DNA of 64,000 nucleotides, taken from NCBI RefSeq assembly GCF_901709675.1, contig NC_051088.1, positions 10,442,193-10,506,192 of the forward strand, read 5' to 3'. This document shows, in pieces, positions 23,501 to 36,410 of this stretch. The position numbers and the translations under genes were made by a program. The stretch is from Syngnathus acus (Eukaryota; Chordata; Actinopteri; Syngnathiformes; Syngnathidae). The notes below the pieces were generated by a model. It was not told the origin of the DNA, did no database searches, and saw only the letters and a program-made list of their open reading frames with translations. The first letter of the stretch is position 1, and every line of letters begins with the position of its first letter.

Positions 23501-24286
23501 GGGGAATATTGGACCTCAAGGGAGACCTGGCAAGCCTGGGTATCCTGGAGAACAAGGTCATTCTCACAAAGATATTAACTTCTTATTCTTGAGTTATTCA
23601 GAGTATATGTATGTATTTGCCTGATCAATTGTCTCCTCTACAGGAAGATCAGGGTTGCCAGGAGAAAAAGGTGATGCCGGGACTAATGTTCAAGGACCCC
23701 CGGGGGTCAGAGGCCATGCAGGTACATCTTACAATTATTCAAACAAAATAAATATTGTCTCATTCGTTGGGGGATAAAGACTAAGCGAGCAATTCATGCC
23801 ACCCTAAAAAGGTTTCAAATTGCCAATAATAATAGTTTGAACTTTAAATACAGTATAATTATTACAAGCTATGATCCAAAAGTATTTCCATCCACAGGTC
23901 CCCTCGGCGAGTCCAAGATTGGCACGCCAGGGCCCAAAGGAGAAAATGGAAAGTCGGGACCTTCGGGGATTCCCGGCGCTCCTGGCCAGCCGGGCGAGAT
24001 CGGACCTTCCGGAGCGTGTGACAGCAGTGGAGGCTGCCACAGATTTTCTCAGCAAACGGGTTAGCATTTATACTCCAGCAACAGCAGTTGCAACCTCCAT
24101 ATCTGTCTTCTATACCAGTTGTCTTCTTTCGAGGCAAGGCTGAGATGGCTTACATTTATTACTACTTTTTTTTCCCCCCTTTATGTCTGTGTAGTTTACA
24201 CCAAATTTCACTTGAGTCGTGGTGACATTGTGTCTGCGTCTGTGTGTTCCTTTCCAGAAGACAATTATTTTGGCTACCAGCCTTGA
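8542..24286 (+). CDS. col20a1: Collagen alpha-1(XX), FACIT-type collagen
   Basis: About 40 coding exons, 1563 aa if the last exon (24258-24286) is used, or 1555 aa if translation runs into TAG at 24062-24064. The first exon (8542-8596) encodes a signal peptide ([17 protein letters not shown]). Order: FN3, basic linker, VWA, six FN3, laminin-G/TSPN, then two triple-helical blocks split by a non-helical region, ending in a two-cysteine NC1. FN3-1 ([11 protein letters not shown]) and the VWA ([20 protein letters not shown]) match human COL20A1 closely. It is secreted and, as a FACIT, should sit on fibril surfaces rather than form fibrils. Human COL20A1 has one fewer FN3. Exons are given under the domain entries. 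COL14A1 is the nearest alternative but fits less well. Confidence 0.93.
9405..10473 (+). other. col20a1: col20a1 FN3 domain 1 (two exons)
   Basis: Exons 9405-9509 and 10330-10473, both bordered by phase-1 introns. The first starts [20 protein letters not shown]. The second holds the end of the beta-sandwich ([20 protein letters not shown]) and a potential N-glycosylation site, NGT. Confidence 0.9.
11124..11792 (+). other. col20a1: col20a1 linker with lysine/arginine-rich block (two exons)
   Basis: Exons 11124-11291 and 11601-11792, both phase 1 at each end, so either could be skipped in frame. The second carries a run of charged residues ([18 protein letters not shown]). In a secreted matrix protein this suggests heparin/heparan-sulphate binding or a proprotein-convertase site; neither is shown. 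Human COL20A1 has a Ser/Pro-rich linker here. Confidence 0.8.
12418..13703 (+). other. col20a1: col20a1 von Willebrand factor A domain (four exons)
   Basis: Exons 12418-12585, 12811-12930, 13007-13171 and 13545-13703. The metal-ion site is intact: DGSWS (DxSxS), the Thr of GGNTFTG and the Asp of [11 protein letters not shown] metal-dependent ligand-binding role is therefore possible. The 168-aa antisense frame at 13423-13929 is a shadow. Confidence 0.92.
14107..17801 (+). other. col20a1: col20a1 FN3 domains 2-7 (twelve exons)
   Basis: Each FN3 is coded by two exons. FN3-2: 14107-14279, 14389-14518. FN3-3: 14753-14898, 15023-15152. FN3-4: 15452-15591, 15766-15892. FN3-5: 15969-16108, 16171-16303. 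FN3-6: 17031-17176, 17249-17378. FN3-7: 17444-17560, 17655-17801. Module borders are phase 1, so modules can be duplicated or lost in frame. Each has the SW/RW core (for example VMLHWTN, LRVSWGA, ITVRWEA, ICVSWRP) and the Y.V/Y.I strand. FN3-7 has no counterpart in human COL20A1 as I recall it. Confidence 0.88.
18117..19902 (+). other. col20a1: col20a1 TSPN / laminin-G-like domain
   Basis: Exons 18117-18173 and 18332-18370 (short spacers), then 18462-18600, 18761-18903, 19305-19414, 19557-19715 and 19825-19902. Landmarks: [14 protein letters not shown] at the start, [34 protein letters not shown] and the cysteine-rich end DTCCDLPG. This is the globular domain next to the helix in FACITs. Confidence 0.88.
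20034..22431 (+). other. col20a1: col20a1 triple-helical block COL2
   Basis: Exons 20034-20120, 20202-20255, 20471-20566, 21535-21588, 21687-21740, 21808-21861, 22233-22304 and 22396-22431. Most are multiples of nine (54, 72, 36) and carry uninterrupted Gly-X-Y, as in collagens. The 96-nt exon has a break at GMAVQGKV. The first exon carries cysteines ([10 protein letters not shown]) before the helix. The last exon follows a G-run rather than a pyrimidine tract. Confidence 0.88.
20761..21250. repeat. Dispersed repeat in a col20a1 intron
   Basis: A (TAA)n stretch leads into 'ttatatagtgcttttcaat' and 'cccaaagacgctttacag', a phrase shared by many fish repeat copies. It continues as about 430 bases of unusually GC-rich sequence in an otherwise AT-rich intron. 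Frames of 119 and 150 aa on the two strands come from base composition and look like no known protein. Confidence 0.6.
22620..23435 (+). other. col20a1: col20a1 non-collagenous NC2 segment
   Basis: Exon 22620-22686 ([20 protein letters not shown]) and the first part of exon 23368-23556 ([21 protein letters not shown]). The GEPQS.A...QLV..ACE block matches human COL20A1. Its single Cys is suited to interchain linkage. Confidence 0.85.
23436..24286 (+). other. col20a1: col20a1 COL1 helix and NC1 end, two possible C-termini
   Basis: Rest of exon 23368-23556, then 23644-23721 and 23898-24059, Gly-X-Y with few breaks. The helix ends at [12 protein letters not shown], the two-cysteine signature at FACIT COL1/NC1 borders. 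Reading on past 24059 gives a stop at 24062-24064. Splicing at GT 24060 to 24258-24286 gives a tail EDNYFGYQP. The second keeps phase; the donor (GTTAGC) is moderate. Confidence 0.75.
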
Positions 24287-24833
24287 GTGAAAGTTTGAAA
24301 TATCAAGTGGTGATGACGACATCACAACAGTACACCTGTTTACATTGACAATGCTTCTGGAGTTCAGTGCATGCCAGTATTGCGCTCCTGAGCATCAGTC
24401 ATAGGAGAAAGCCAAAAAGAAGAAGGAAGAGGAGCACTTGCCTGTGATGTCACACTGGTCTAAGGAACCAGCAAGCACGAGTGTTATTGTTTTGATAAGG
24501 ATTCGAGTCTTCAGCAACCGCTTCACCAAGATCTTTCTGCTTGGAACCCTTAGGTGCTGTTTTATAAGCCAATTTCGCACTGATACAATTTTTAATTATT
24601 TTATTAGTTATGCACTGTGTTGTAGTTTAGTCATATGTCTTACATTTCGTTTGAGTTTCCATTCTAACCTGAACTGCCTCAAAAACAATGTTACTGCATA
24701 ATCCATGGTGTAAGGTTTATATAATGATCCATGGCACAGATGACTGTGAGAATTTTGTGTATGATATGTATATTGTTAAATATATTGAGTGTATACAGTT
24801 ATTTGTGTTTTTTTGGGTAAGTTTTTTGCTGAA

Positions 24834-24839
24834 ATTAAA
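24834..24839 (+). terminator. col20a1: col20a1 candidate poly(A) signal (ATTAAA)
   Basis: ATTAAA variant about 550 bases after the stop, followed by AT-rich DNA. It is the best signal before dpm1. Confidence 0.5.
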
Positions 24840-25161
24840 CTTTAAATCATTGTCTGCATTATTTCATTCTCTTGGGTTTAGAGTGCGTGCGTGCGATATT
24901 TGAACAGTAAAAAAAAATCGTTAGAGATAAAATTTTGCACGCTAAACGTTCGACTGGGTTCAGCTTTTCGTTGGAAGCGTCAACATTTCCAAATAATAGG
25001 AATTATTGACGTTGATGATACGGTTTTCTCAGTTTTTACCGCAACTAATTATAAGTCTATATAGCTAGTAAAATTCTGAAAATTTTGCCTTTTTGGTGCA
25101 TTTAATGGTAAATATAAAAATGCCTCGTTATAATTTTTGTAAATTACTTTGGAATTACTAA

Positions 25162-25171
25162 ACCGGAAGTG
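25162..25171 (+). promoter_or_regulatory. dpm1: ETS/GABP-type site in dpm1 promoter
   Basis: ACCGGAAGTG lies 64 bases before the dpm1 ATG, in a TATA-less context typical of housekeeping promoters. Confidence 0.5.
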
Positions 25172-25172
25172 A

Positions 25173-27640
<2,468 letters not shown>

Positions 27641-27943
27641 TCAATCCATATATGCCAAATGACCTGAGAGAACTGTATATTGAGAACGTGATACAATCTA
27701 AAGTGGCCTGTGATATGAAAACGATTCCTCAACCTTGTTTTATGTATTGATAACAAATTATAAGCGCCCATAAGTTAGAAGTGAATTGATTCGCTTGATA
27801 CTGGAGGCCATTTTGAGTTGGACATTCTCATTGTGCTCCTCAATTGACTTTGCACAAAGTGTGTATGCTGTCCCATCATCCCCAAGGCAACATTTGACAA
27901 AAGTAATGCTGGATGTCAGAACGGGTGCGCCATCAACAATTTG

Positions 27944-27949
27944 AATAAA
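27944..27949 (+). terminator. dpm1: dpm1 poly(A) signal
   Basis: AATAAA about 300 bases after the dpm1 stop, the first canonical signal downstream. Confidence 0.6.
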
Positions 27950-28204
27950 CCACCAATTATGTTCAATCACAATGTTTGAGATACACAAGGGTACGTGTAA
28001 GGGCACCAGAAACTTGTTTGAGTCTAATTCTGCCAGATGTGATGCATCCCAAATGGGAGGGGGTGACTGTTTCCTTGCATTTTTTTTTTTTTAACCGATC
28101 ATGTTGCAATATACTAACTGACTGTTTCACTGCACAATGTGCAGGTTGTTCATCAACTTCACAAAAATAAAAAAAATAAACCCCACAACAGAGCCAAAGG
28201 GTCA

Positions 28205-28265
28205 AGTCATGTTTATTTATATAGCCCTAAATCATAAGCAAGTCTCAAGGGGCTTCACATGTACA
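28205..28265 (+). repeat. Short dispersed repeat fragment
   Basis: 'gtttatttatatagcccta' followed by 'caagtctcaaggggcttcac' matches the recurrent fish repeat phrase TTATATAGCxCT...CAAAGGGCTTCACA. It lies between dpm1 and adnp. Confidence 0.5.
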
Positions 28266-28589
28266 AAAATTGACAATTTGGGAACCATTTGTTGTGAACA
28301 ATTTAGCGTGGACAATATGTGACGCTGGGAATTGCCCAGAAGAAGAAAGAAAAATCTACCCTCGGGAAGTTTCATATTATATAGACATCAAAAGTCGAGA
28401 AAAGAACGACTCGGAATGGACACAAATGACCAAACACAAATCCCACCCACTGATAAGCGTGTGATATTGATCGATTCATATATTTGTTTGCTTGTACTAC
28501 ATAATTGATATATAGGGTATATGATAAAGGGGTGAATTGATGATTGTTTAAATATCTTTTATAACAGGGATATCCGCGTAGATTTAGTC

Positions 28590-29314
28590 CATTTGGTGCG
28601 CATGCGTAAACCAGTAGAAGCCCCACTGAAGAGGACGCCCGCTGTTGGCCAAAATGGCGCAACTGCAGTGCAGCTTGCTTCTTTCATTTTCACTTAGCTC
28701 CACGCGATCAACGCTGTGAGCACAAATAAAACTACGGGGTCTGTGTGATTTCATCAAACGTCACGAGGAATAAGTGCTCGCGTGGGGAAAATGTCGACTT
28801 TTAAATAACCGCGCGCGAGAGACAATTCGGACGGTGTACGCTAATCAGACAACTACGTCACGTCCGCTTTTCTATTTGCGCCATTTTGGATGGGGGCACT
28901 TTCTCGCCTGGATGTGTATTGTCTGTCAAGAGAAGAATGGGACAGGGAAGCGTATCGTTATTAACATAGGCTCGCTTTCCATTGCATTTTTGACATGATG
29001 AGAGATTTCTTTTTCGTTTCCTTCATCGCGTGTCCGTCCTCGACGAGCTTTACTTTGTCATATGAGGCAAGGAACGCGTGTGTTCCTGTTTGCTGAGCAG
29101 AGGAAGGAGGAGGAGGAGGAGAGCCCGTGTCGGCGAGGAGACCAACGGCGGGGTGACTGACTGACTGACTCAACTCTCTCCTCCTACTTTGGAACTCACC
29201 TGTAAGGATATCGGCAACCGAGCGGGAGTAGTGGAAGAGTCGCTCCACCGCTTCGGTCGTCCCCGCCGCGGTGACTCTGTCCACTCAAAACGCCAGGCGC
29301 GGATGTAAGAGCAG
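28590..29314 (+). promoter_or_regulatory. adnp: adnp promoter and non-coding exon 1
   Basis: A CpG-rich island after AT-rich DNA. It has an NRF1-type site (TGCGCATGCG, 28597-28606) and two YY1-type sites in opposite orientation (AAAATGGCGC at 28651-28660; GCGCCATTTTGG at 28878-28889). A donor (GCAG|GTAAAC, GT at 29315) probably closes a 5'UTR exon. The exon start is not determined. Confidence 0.6.
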
Positions 29315-30064
29315 GTAAACTTGTCTGTCACGATGACATAGTTTGTCGTTAGCTGCTAATGTCACCCGGCTACGATGAAGAAATTGCTCAAATGTAATTA
29401 AAAAAACGAGTTCGAGACAAGGATAAAATGAGTTCTCATCAAAAGTCACAAGAAGGAAGAGCCCATTGTCGGACAAGCAATAAAAATAGCTGTCGTCTCC
29501 TATCGAGAGCCTTGTTGTTGGTTAGCTTAGCTTGCTAAGCTAGTGTAGCGCGCTGCTTGGGCACTCTTTGTCAAACAGCAGCAGCTTTCCTGTTCTGTCT
29601 CTCGAATAATATGATAGCGTGGGCATATCACACTAAGAATCTGGTGTAAATTGCACTACGGAAGAAACGTGAAGGGTGTAATGTGTGCAACGTTTGTTTA
29701 CATCGTTTTCATTTTTTTTCTTTTTTTGCCTGGGGGTGTGCTGGGGCTGACACATGTCTTCCTGGTGACACTTAAATGTTTTGGATCCAAAAAAGTGAGG
29801 GTCACTGTCACTGTCATCCGAATTTCACCTTCTTTTTTTTTTTTCCTGATTATTAAAGCTGAGCTGGTGTCACCCAGTGTTCATCTGGGCATCCCAAACT
29901 TTAGGGGGTTGGGGGGGGGGGCATGATGTCACATACCCATTGAGTGTGCTGACTAGATAGAGGAGACATGTTTAGTTTGGTGGACCATCAAGGTTTTTTG
30001 CAGGCCCTAATGTTTGGTATCCATTGAGGCGGTATCTCATGTTTGGTATCCATCGAGATGGTTT

Positions 30065-30470
30065 TCTTCCAGCTTCCTCTCTCCCTCCCTCCCACCCTCT
30101 CTCTCTCTTTCTCTCCCTCCCTCCCACTCAGTCTTGGCTTCTCTCTCTTTCTCTCATGCTCCCTATCTCCTGTTCTTCCTCCCAGCAGCCCCGCCTCTCT
30201 CTGCTTTCCCTCACCCGTTTCCATTTTCTCCCTCTGCTTCTGCTCGGCCTCACCCTCTCTCCCCTCCCTCCCCCATTCCCTTTGAGGCAGTCTCTTCGAC
30301 CTCCCCTGTCCCATCCCCCCTCTGCTTCCGTCGCTCGCTCCCTCCCTCCCTCCCTCATCCTCCCAGCAACCCACCCTTCCTCACCCCCAGAGCCCATCCT
30401 CTCCCACACCCTCCCTCCCTTTTCTCCCTCTTCTGATTACTCCTTCTCTCTCTCCCTCCCTCCACTGCAG
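30065..30470 (+). repeat. 400-base polypyrimidine tract before a candidate adnp 5'UTR exon
   Basis: Almost uninterrupted C/T (CTCCCTCCCTCCC and CTCTCTCTCTTT units), ending in CACTGCAG. It gives long false open frames on both strands (up to 156 aa) rich in Ser/Leu/Pro or Arg/Gly/Glu. These are composition artefacts. Confidence 0.85.
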
Positions 30471-30523
30471 ACATATTGTAGAGGCTGCCGCTGACTCAAT
30501 AGGAGGCGCCATTCTGTGTGATG
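30471..30523 (+). other. adnp: Candidate adnp 5'UTR exon 2
   Basis: Bounded by a very strong acceptor (the polypyrimidine tract plus CTGCAG) and a donor at GTATCG (GT at 30524). An alternative donor is GTAATA at 30627. It is non-coding and inferred from splice signals alone. Confidence 0.4.
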
Positions 30524-31089
30524 GTATCGGGAGGCAGAGAGAGGAGAGGAGGGGAGGGAAAGCAGGCAGAGGAAAAGTCAGACATTATATAATGGAGCTC
30601 CTCACTCGCGCCATCTATGTGTGATGGTAATAAATAGAATAGGCAACAAGGGGGGTTGTAAATGGAAAACACCTGGGTCTTGTTGTTTACCGTTTTGCTC
30701 TAACCTAGCAAATATAGCGAAAGCTCTAAAGTTGTTCAATTGCAAATTCTGGCAATATTGTGAAGCAAAAAATTCAGGTTGAAGCACAAGAACTCAGGTC
30801 ATGGTTTTCAATGAAATGACAGGAAGCACTTAAAGTTGTTTTTATGGATGAGGATGCAAGTTCATGCTGGGCAAAAAAAAAAAGGTTCAAAGCGTGTTTG
30901 TTATCAGGAGAAATAAAGCAAATCCCAGACGGAAAAACATAGCAAGCTGCAACACTTGTTTTGAACAATGTCTGAGTCATTTGCTGTTCCAAAGGCGAAG
31001 CGGAAGAAAATCAGTTAAAATTTGGAACATACATCTTTTGGGGATAAAATCCGTCCGAGGTTTATTTTTATGACCAGTCCTCCTTCCAA

Positions 31090-31290
31090 AGAACATCTGT
31101 GACAAGTGGCAAGCACATCAGCCTCACAGTTCTGAAGTTGGTGTTTTGAATCTCTGTGTGGAATTTGCATGTTGTCTCTTTGCTTGAATGGGTTTTCTCC
31201 GCATGCCCGAGCCTCCTCTCAAAACATGCATGTTGGTTGTTGGCAATTCTAAATTGTCACCTCTGTGGTAGGTAGAAAATGAATGAATGG
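31090..31290 (+). repeat. Dispersed teleost repeat in adnp intron
   Basis: 'cacatcagcctcacagttc' then 'gtgtggaatttgcatgttgtc' then 'gggttttctccgcatgccc' and 'caaaacatgcatgttggttg', ending GAATGAATGGATGG. This is the fullest copy in the window of the fish repeat family. Confidence 0.7.
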
Positions 31291-31686
31291 ATGGAGGTAA
31301 AAGTGTATCATGCAGAATCGTGATCAGGCTTCCTCAGAGCTTTTTGACGATGTGATAATTTGAATTTGATGTGTTGGAGGAAGGAGCCAGCTAAAGCATG
31401 CAGGACAGAGACCCTTGAGGACCGGGTTTGTCACGTTTCCCGACCATTGGAAAATCTTACCCACTTTAGTAGACGTTAACAACAATCAAGAACATGTTTA
31501 AAAACAACCTCAAGGGGGAGGCATAATAACGTTTGATGTTTGTGGTGCAAACAAAAGTTCAGGCAAGATAAATTGTCCTTAGGTGTGGTTGAGTGTGAAT
31601 GGTTTGTTGTTGATTTTGTGTGTGTGTGTGTGTGTGTCAAAACAGAGTCCAACAATGTTTGTGTCTTTCTCAAGCAGGCCACCAGA

Positions 31687-34600
31687 ATGTTTCAGCTCCC
31701 CGTCAATAATCTGGGCAGTCTACGCAAAGCTCGGAAAAAGGTCAAGAGGGCCCTGGGAGACATCGGCTTGGAGTACTGCAAGGATCACCTAGAGGTGAGT
31801 GAGCACATGGACATTTATTTGGGCGTTTTATTTATTTCAACTGTGAAGCACTAGACCGAAGAAGAAATACTGTGTAAACTGCTGGAATGTTTCCATAGTC
31901 TTACAAGCATCACTTCATGCTAATATTTAGGAGCACCGGTAGTTCGTATTTGGGGCGGTGCCGGTTAAATAATGAGGATCATTAAGGGGTAAAGTAGCTT
32001 GTCTATTACGCTCTCTGCGGGAAAAGCACGTTCATCACCAGGGGGCCTAGCCCAGTTGTAGAGTGCACACAATAACGCGACTAGGCCACTACATTGCTTT
32101 TATATCAGCTTTAATATGATGGAATAACATATCACTGACCGACTCCTGACCTTTATACATCTTATTCTCCCTTTATGACGGTCCCGTCATCCAAAGATTC
32201 GAGGTTACGACCGGTGCGCAATGAACTCGTCTGCATAGTGAGCATTATGAGGTTCCCGCCTTACTTTCAAATTTTTATTTGTTTTATATTTATGGCCTGG
32301 AATTAGTTTGCATGCAAATAGCTCCTGTAAGTTTTGACGTTCCTCCTGTGTCAGCAGTGGACTACAGCACATTCTGACTTGCTCACTTCTTAGAGTTCCG
32401 TTTGCCATAGAAACGGTGCCCTTTGGAAAAGTGAACACAGCCTGTACTGCATCTATTGATCAATTTTTTATGCTGCGTATCCTCATTAGCGTTGCAGCTA
32501 GGGCTGGGCGATCGTGGGAAAAATAACTATTTTGATATTGAAAAGTTGTGGTTGAACTTGATTAACCCAGTAGCGGCCGCTGGTCATGCAAATGGAGGGA
32601 AGCTCAACGCCGCCTCAGACAGTTCATACAATCGTCACGGAGAAGCCGAGTGCCTAGGCCAGCCCACTGCCCCAGAGATGCGGAATGCACGATGGGCAAG
32701 ATTAAAGACCAGCATTTACCCAGTGACGGTCCAGTTTCCTGCAGCGTGACAACCCACTCTTTGAAACACTCTGCGTTGCTCACTATGTGGGCAAGGAGAC
32801 GGAAGTTGTCTCACTTACCTGTGATAAGTGGCTGATTCTGAATAAAAACGGACAATCTTGTAATATTTTGCAGCTCTGAAGCTCCAACTGAGGTGTCAAT
32901 AAACATGTTAAAGCACGTTCAGGGAGCGTAGAATACCATGCGTCAGATGCTTGCTGCAAGCAAGGCAGGGGGATTTGGGGTGCTTTCCAAACGCTGCACC
33001 AACTTGTATACCCACCGCGCTGTTCGGTACAGCAATCCTTTTTCATCTTTTCTAATGTGTTTTATAAACTGCAGAAGCCTAAATCGAAAACATTGTTGAA
33101 TTTCGATACGGGCGAGAGGCGGGCTTTAACCCAGACTGGACAGTGGACACCAGCCAGTGGTAGGGCACATATAGACAAAGAAGCATTCAAACTCAATTGA
33201 GGCTAAATGGGGGGCATACTAGACTCAAAAGCCGATAGCTCGTCACAGCTTTTACAAATAAGTCCCGTATGTTAAAAGATGACGTTAAAGTAGTTGTCAA
33301 AACAGATTACGTAACATGTTCTAAAAGGCACGCAGATGAGAAAGCTTGACATCGAATGTTTCTTTGTGCAGGATTTTAAAGCCTATACCCCCCCAGAGGT
33401 GTACATAAAGCACACTTCTTGGGAAGATGTGTGCATGTGGGAGCCATCGCATACCAAAGTCCAGGTGTGTAGCCTTTTAGTGGTCGTGTAGAAATGTCTC
33501 GTGTTGTTTGTAAAATGCTCTCCCGTTGTGCCTCAGGACTACAGATCCAAACCTTTTTGCTGCTCCGGCTGCCTCTTCTCATCCAAATACTTCTCAGCGT
33601 ATAAGAGCCACTTCCGCAATGTCCACAGCGAAGACTTTGAGAACAACATCCTGCTTAACTGCCCTTACTGCACATACAACGGGAACAAAAAGAGCCTGGA
33701 GACGCACATCAAACTTTTCCACATGCCCAGCAACAACGCCGTGCGCCAGGGTCCCGGCGCCATGCTGGGCGGTACCAGTGGTCTCGTGATGAAGGATGGC
33801 CTCCTAAAGAGGCCAGGGGACACCCTCGAACAGGCGGTGTACTACTGCAAAAAGTGCACCTACCGGGACCCTTTGTACAATGTGGTGCGAAAGCACATCT
33901 ACAGGGAACACTTCCAGCAGGTGGCTCAGCCTTACATCGCAAAACCGGGAGAGAAGAGCAGCACTCCAAATGGCGGATCCGCCGCCAAAGCAGAGGGTAG
34001 CAGTGCAAATAGCGCTCCAACTCATCAGATCCATTGCAAGAAGTGTCTGTTCGTTCCAAGGACCTATGAGACGCTCGTGCAGCATGTCATCGAGGACCAC
34101 GAGAGGATCGGCTACCAGGTGACTGCCATGATTGGACACACCAGCGTGATCGTCCCCCGGCCCAAACCCATCCTACTGATGCCCTCGAAAACTCACGGGG
34201 ACAAGACCATTATCGGGATGGGCCCGAAGGGCGCCGTCATGGCCACCACTAGGCCGTCGGCTTCTCAGCAGATGGTCCGAGTTGCCGGTGTCTCAAAGCT
34301 GAGCTTTGGTTCTCAAACTCTCCTAACAGGCCATAAACACGAGCCAGTAGGTTTAAAGGCGGGGAGCAACCAGCCTTTCAGTTTTGCTGGCCAACAGCCC
34401 AAGGCCACTCTCCCGGGGAACGCCCAGGTTTCTCTGCAGCCCCACTCGGCCAAACATCACTTTTCGGCAGGCGGCCTGCGGAGCCCGGTGGTGGTCAGCG
34501 GCGCGTCCTCCTTCAAGTCCAACCCCCTGGGCTCACGAGTCCAGGCGGCTGCCACCACCTTCGCATCAATCACAGCCAAGAAAAGCGGCTCCTCGGTCCT

Positions 34601-36410
34601 GAGCACGTCTTACACCCAGAAGTGGAAAATCTGTACCATTTGCAACGAGCTCTTCCCAGAGAACGTGTACAGTTCTCACTTTGAGAAGGAGCACAAAGCC
34701 GAGAAGGTTCCCGCCGTGGCCAACTACATCATGAAGATTCACAACTTCACCAGCAAGTGTCTCTACTGCAACCGCTATCTCCCCAGTGACACCTTGTTAA
34801 ACCACATGCTCATACATGGCCTGTCCTGCCCGCACTGCCGCGCCACTTTCAACGACGTGGAGAAGATGGTGGCGCACATGCGTCTGTCGCACCCCAACGA
34901 GTCGGTGGGCCCTCGCACCGACTCCCCCTTGACTTTCGATCTCACCCTGCAACAGGGCAACCCAAAGAACGTTCAGTTGATTGTGACGACCTACAATATG
35001 AAAGATGCCCCAGAGGAGTCTGTGGCTTTTCATGCCCACAACACGCCCGTGTCGCCTTCCCTGTCCACCTCCCTGCTGTCGGCCAAGAGGTTATTGTCTC
35101 AGCACCCGCCTAAAATGCACTTGAGTGTACCCGAGAGTGCGTCCGTCAAGAATGTGCCACAAACGTCTGTACCGTACAAGAGGGACGTAGGGAAGACCCT
35201 CTGTCCGCTTTGCTTCTCCATTCTCAAGGGACCCATCTCGGACTCGCTGGCCCACCACTTGAGAGACAAGCACCAGGTCATTCAAACTGTCCACCCGGTA
35301 GAGAAGAAACTGACCTACAAGTGTATTCACTGCCTTGGTGTGTACACCAGTAACATGACTGCCTCCACCATCACCTTACACTTGGTGCACTGTCGTGGCG
35401 TAGGCAAGTCACACAACGGCCAGGAGAAGTCCGCTCACGTCTCTCGAATCGGTCAGGGCAGCGCCGTGAAACGTATCGCTTTTGAGAGCGCCGACATTAG
35501 TCCGCCAAAAAAGAAGAGGCGGGGACCGCCTGGGGAGAGAGCACACCCGAGAGATATGAACGGTTCATTTACCGAAAACCCGGATGAGCCCGTTGCCCTC
35601 GCGCTAGACCCGGAAGGACTAGAAAATGATTCGTACGAATCAAGGAAGGCATTCCTCACGCGCTACTTCAATCGAGCGCCGTACGCCACACAGCGAGAGG
35701 TGGAGAAGCTGGCGGCCGGTCTGTGGCTGTGGAAGTCGGACATCTCCAGCCACTTTGTCAACACGCGCAGGAAATGCACACGGGAATGCCAAAGTCACAA
35801 CCCTGCCGTCTTGCTCGGATTCAGCATGCACGAGCTTAGCAAAGTGAACCACGAGTTGGCATTGGACAGGGTCGGTGGCGCGAGCTGGAGCCAAGCGGAC
35901 CGAAGGCGCACGTCCAGGACACGCTTGGGCCTGTCGGAACGAGCCCGCCAAAGGCACAAGGAGTCAGTCGCCGCCAACGTCAAGGGTTTTACCCCGCAAC
36001 CGAACACTACAGGAGACCAAACCGAGACAATCAACAGCATACTGCTGCAAAAAACGCCTGAGGACCCGACCGAGCCGATCGCCATCGACTCGGACAGTGA
36101 AGAGGAAGTCCGAGGCGAGTCGTCCCAAGTGTTCTGTCAACCTCCAGGAACCAAGGAGAGAGCGGCACTCGCTATGGAGGCCAACGTTACAACGCAAGAC
36201 GCATTCGATGACGAGGATGATGACGACGAGGACGATGACGACGACGATGACGACGACGCGAATGAAGAGGTGCACTTTGAGAACGGTTTCGGGCCCACCG
36301 ATTCAGCCCAAGGAAGAGATTCGCTGCCCATCATTATTCCCAAATTCGTACCCTCGTCTGCTAGGCGGAGCGGCGACGGAGCACAGCTGGGTAAGCAGCA
36401 GCAGGTCTGA
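31687..36410 (+). CDS. adnp: Activity-dependent neuroprotector homeobox protein
   Basis: 1024 aa (human 1102). Coding exons 31687-31794, 33372-33464 and a single 2874-nt exon 33537-36410. The exon carrying the ATG starts at 31678. Nine C2H2-type zinc fingers are visible, starting with [20 protein letters not shown] and ending [19 protein letters not shown] nuclear localisation signal (PPKKKRRG, from residue 723) and a homeodomain (about residues 766-826, [20 protein letters not shown]) follow. In mammals ADNP joins CHD4 and HP1 in the ChAHP complex to repress chromatin in the nucleus. Oddities: the NAP octapeptide is altered, and the C-terminal tail is short with a 17-residue Asp/Glu run. Teleosts have two copies (adnpa, adnpb); I cannot tell which this is. 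Confidence 0.95.

Noticed and set aside
29154-29169. (GACT)4 stretch in adnp exon 1
   Set aside because: A short simple repeat with no further structure.
30014-30494. Long frames on both strands (up to 156 aa)
   Set aside because: They come from a polypyrimidine tract; the composition explains the lack of stops.
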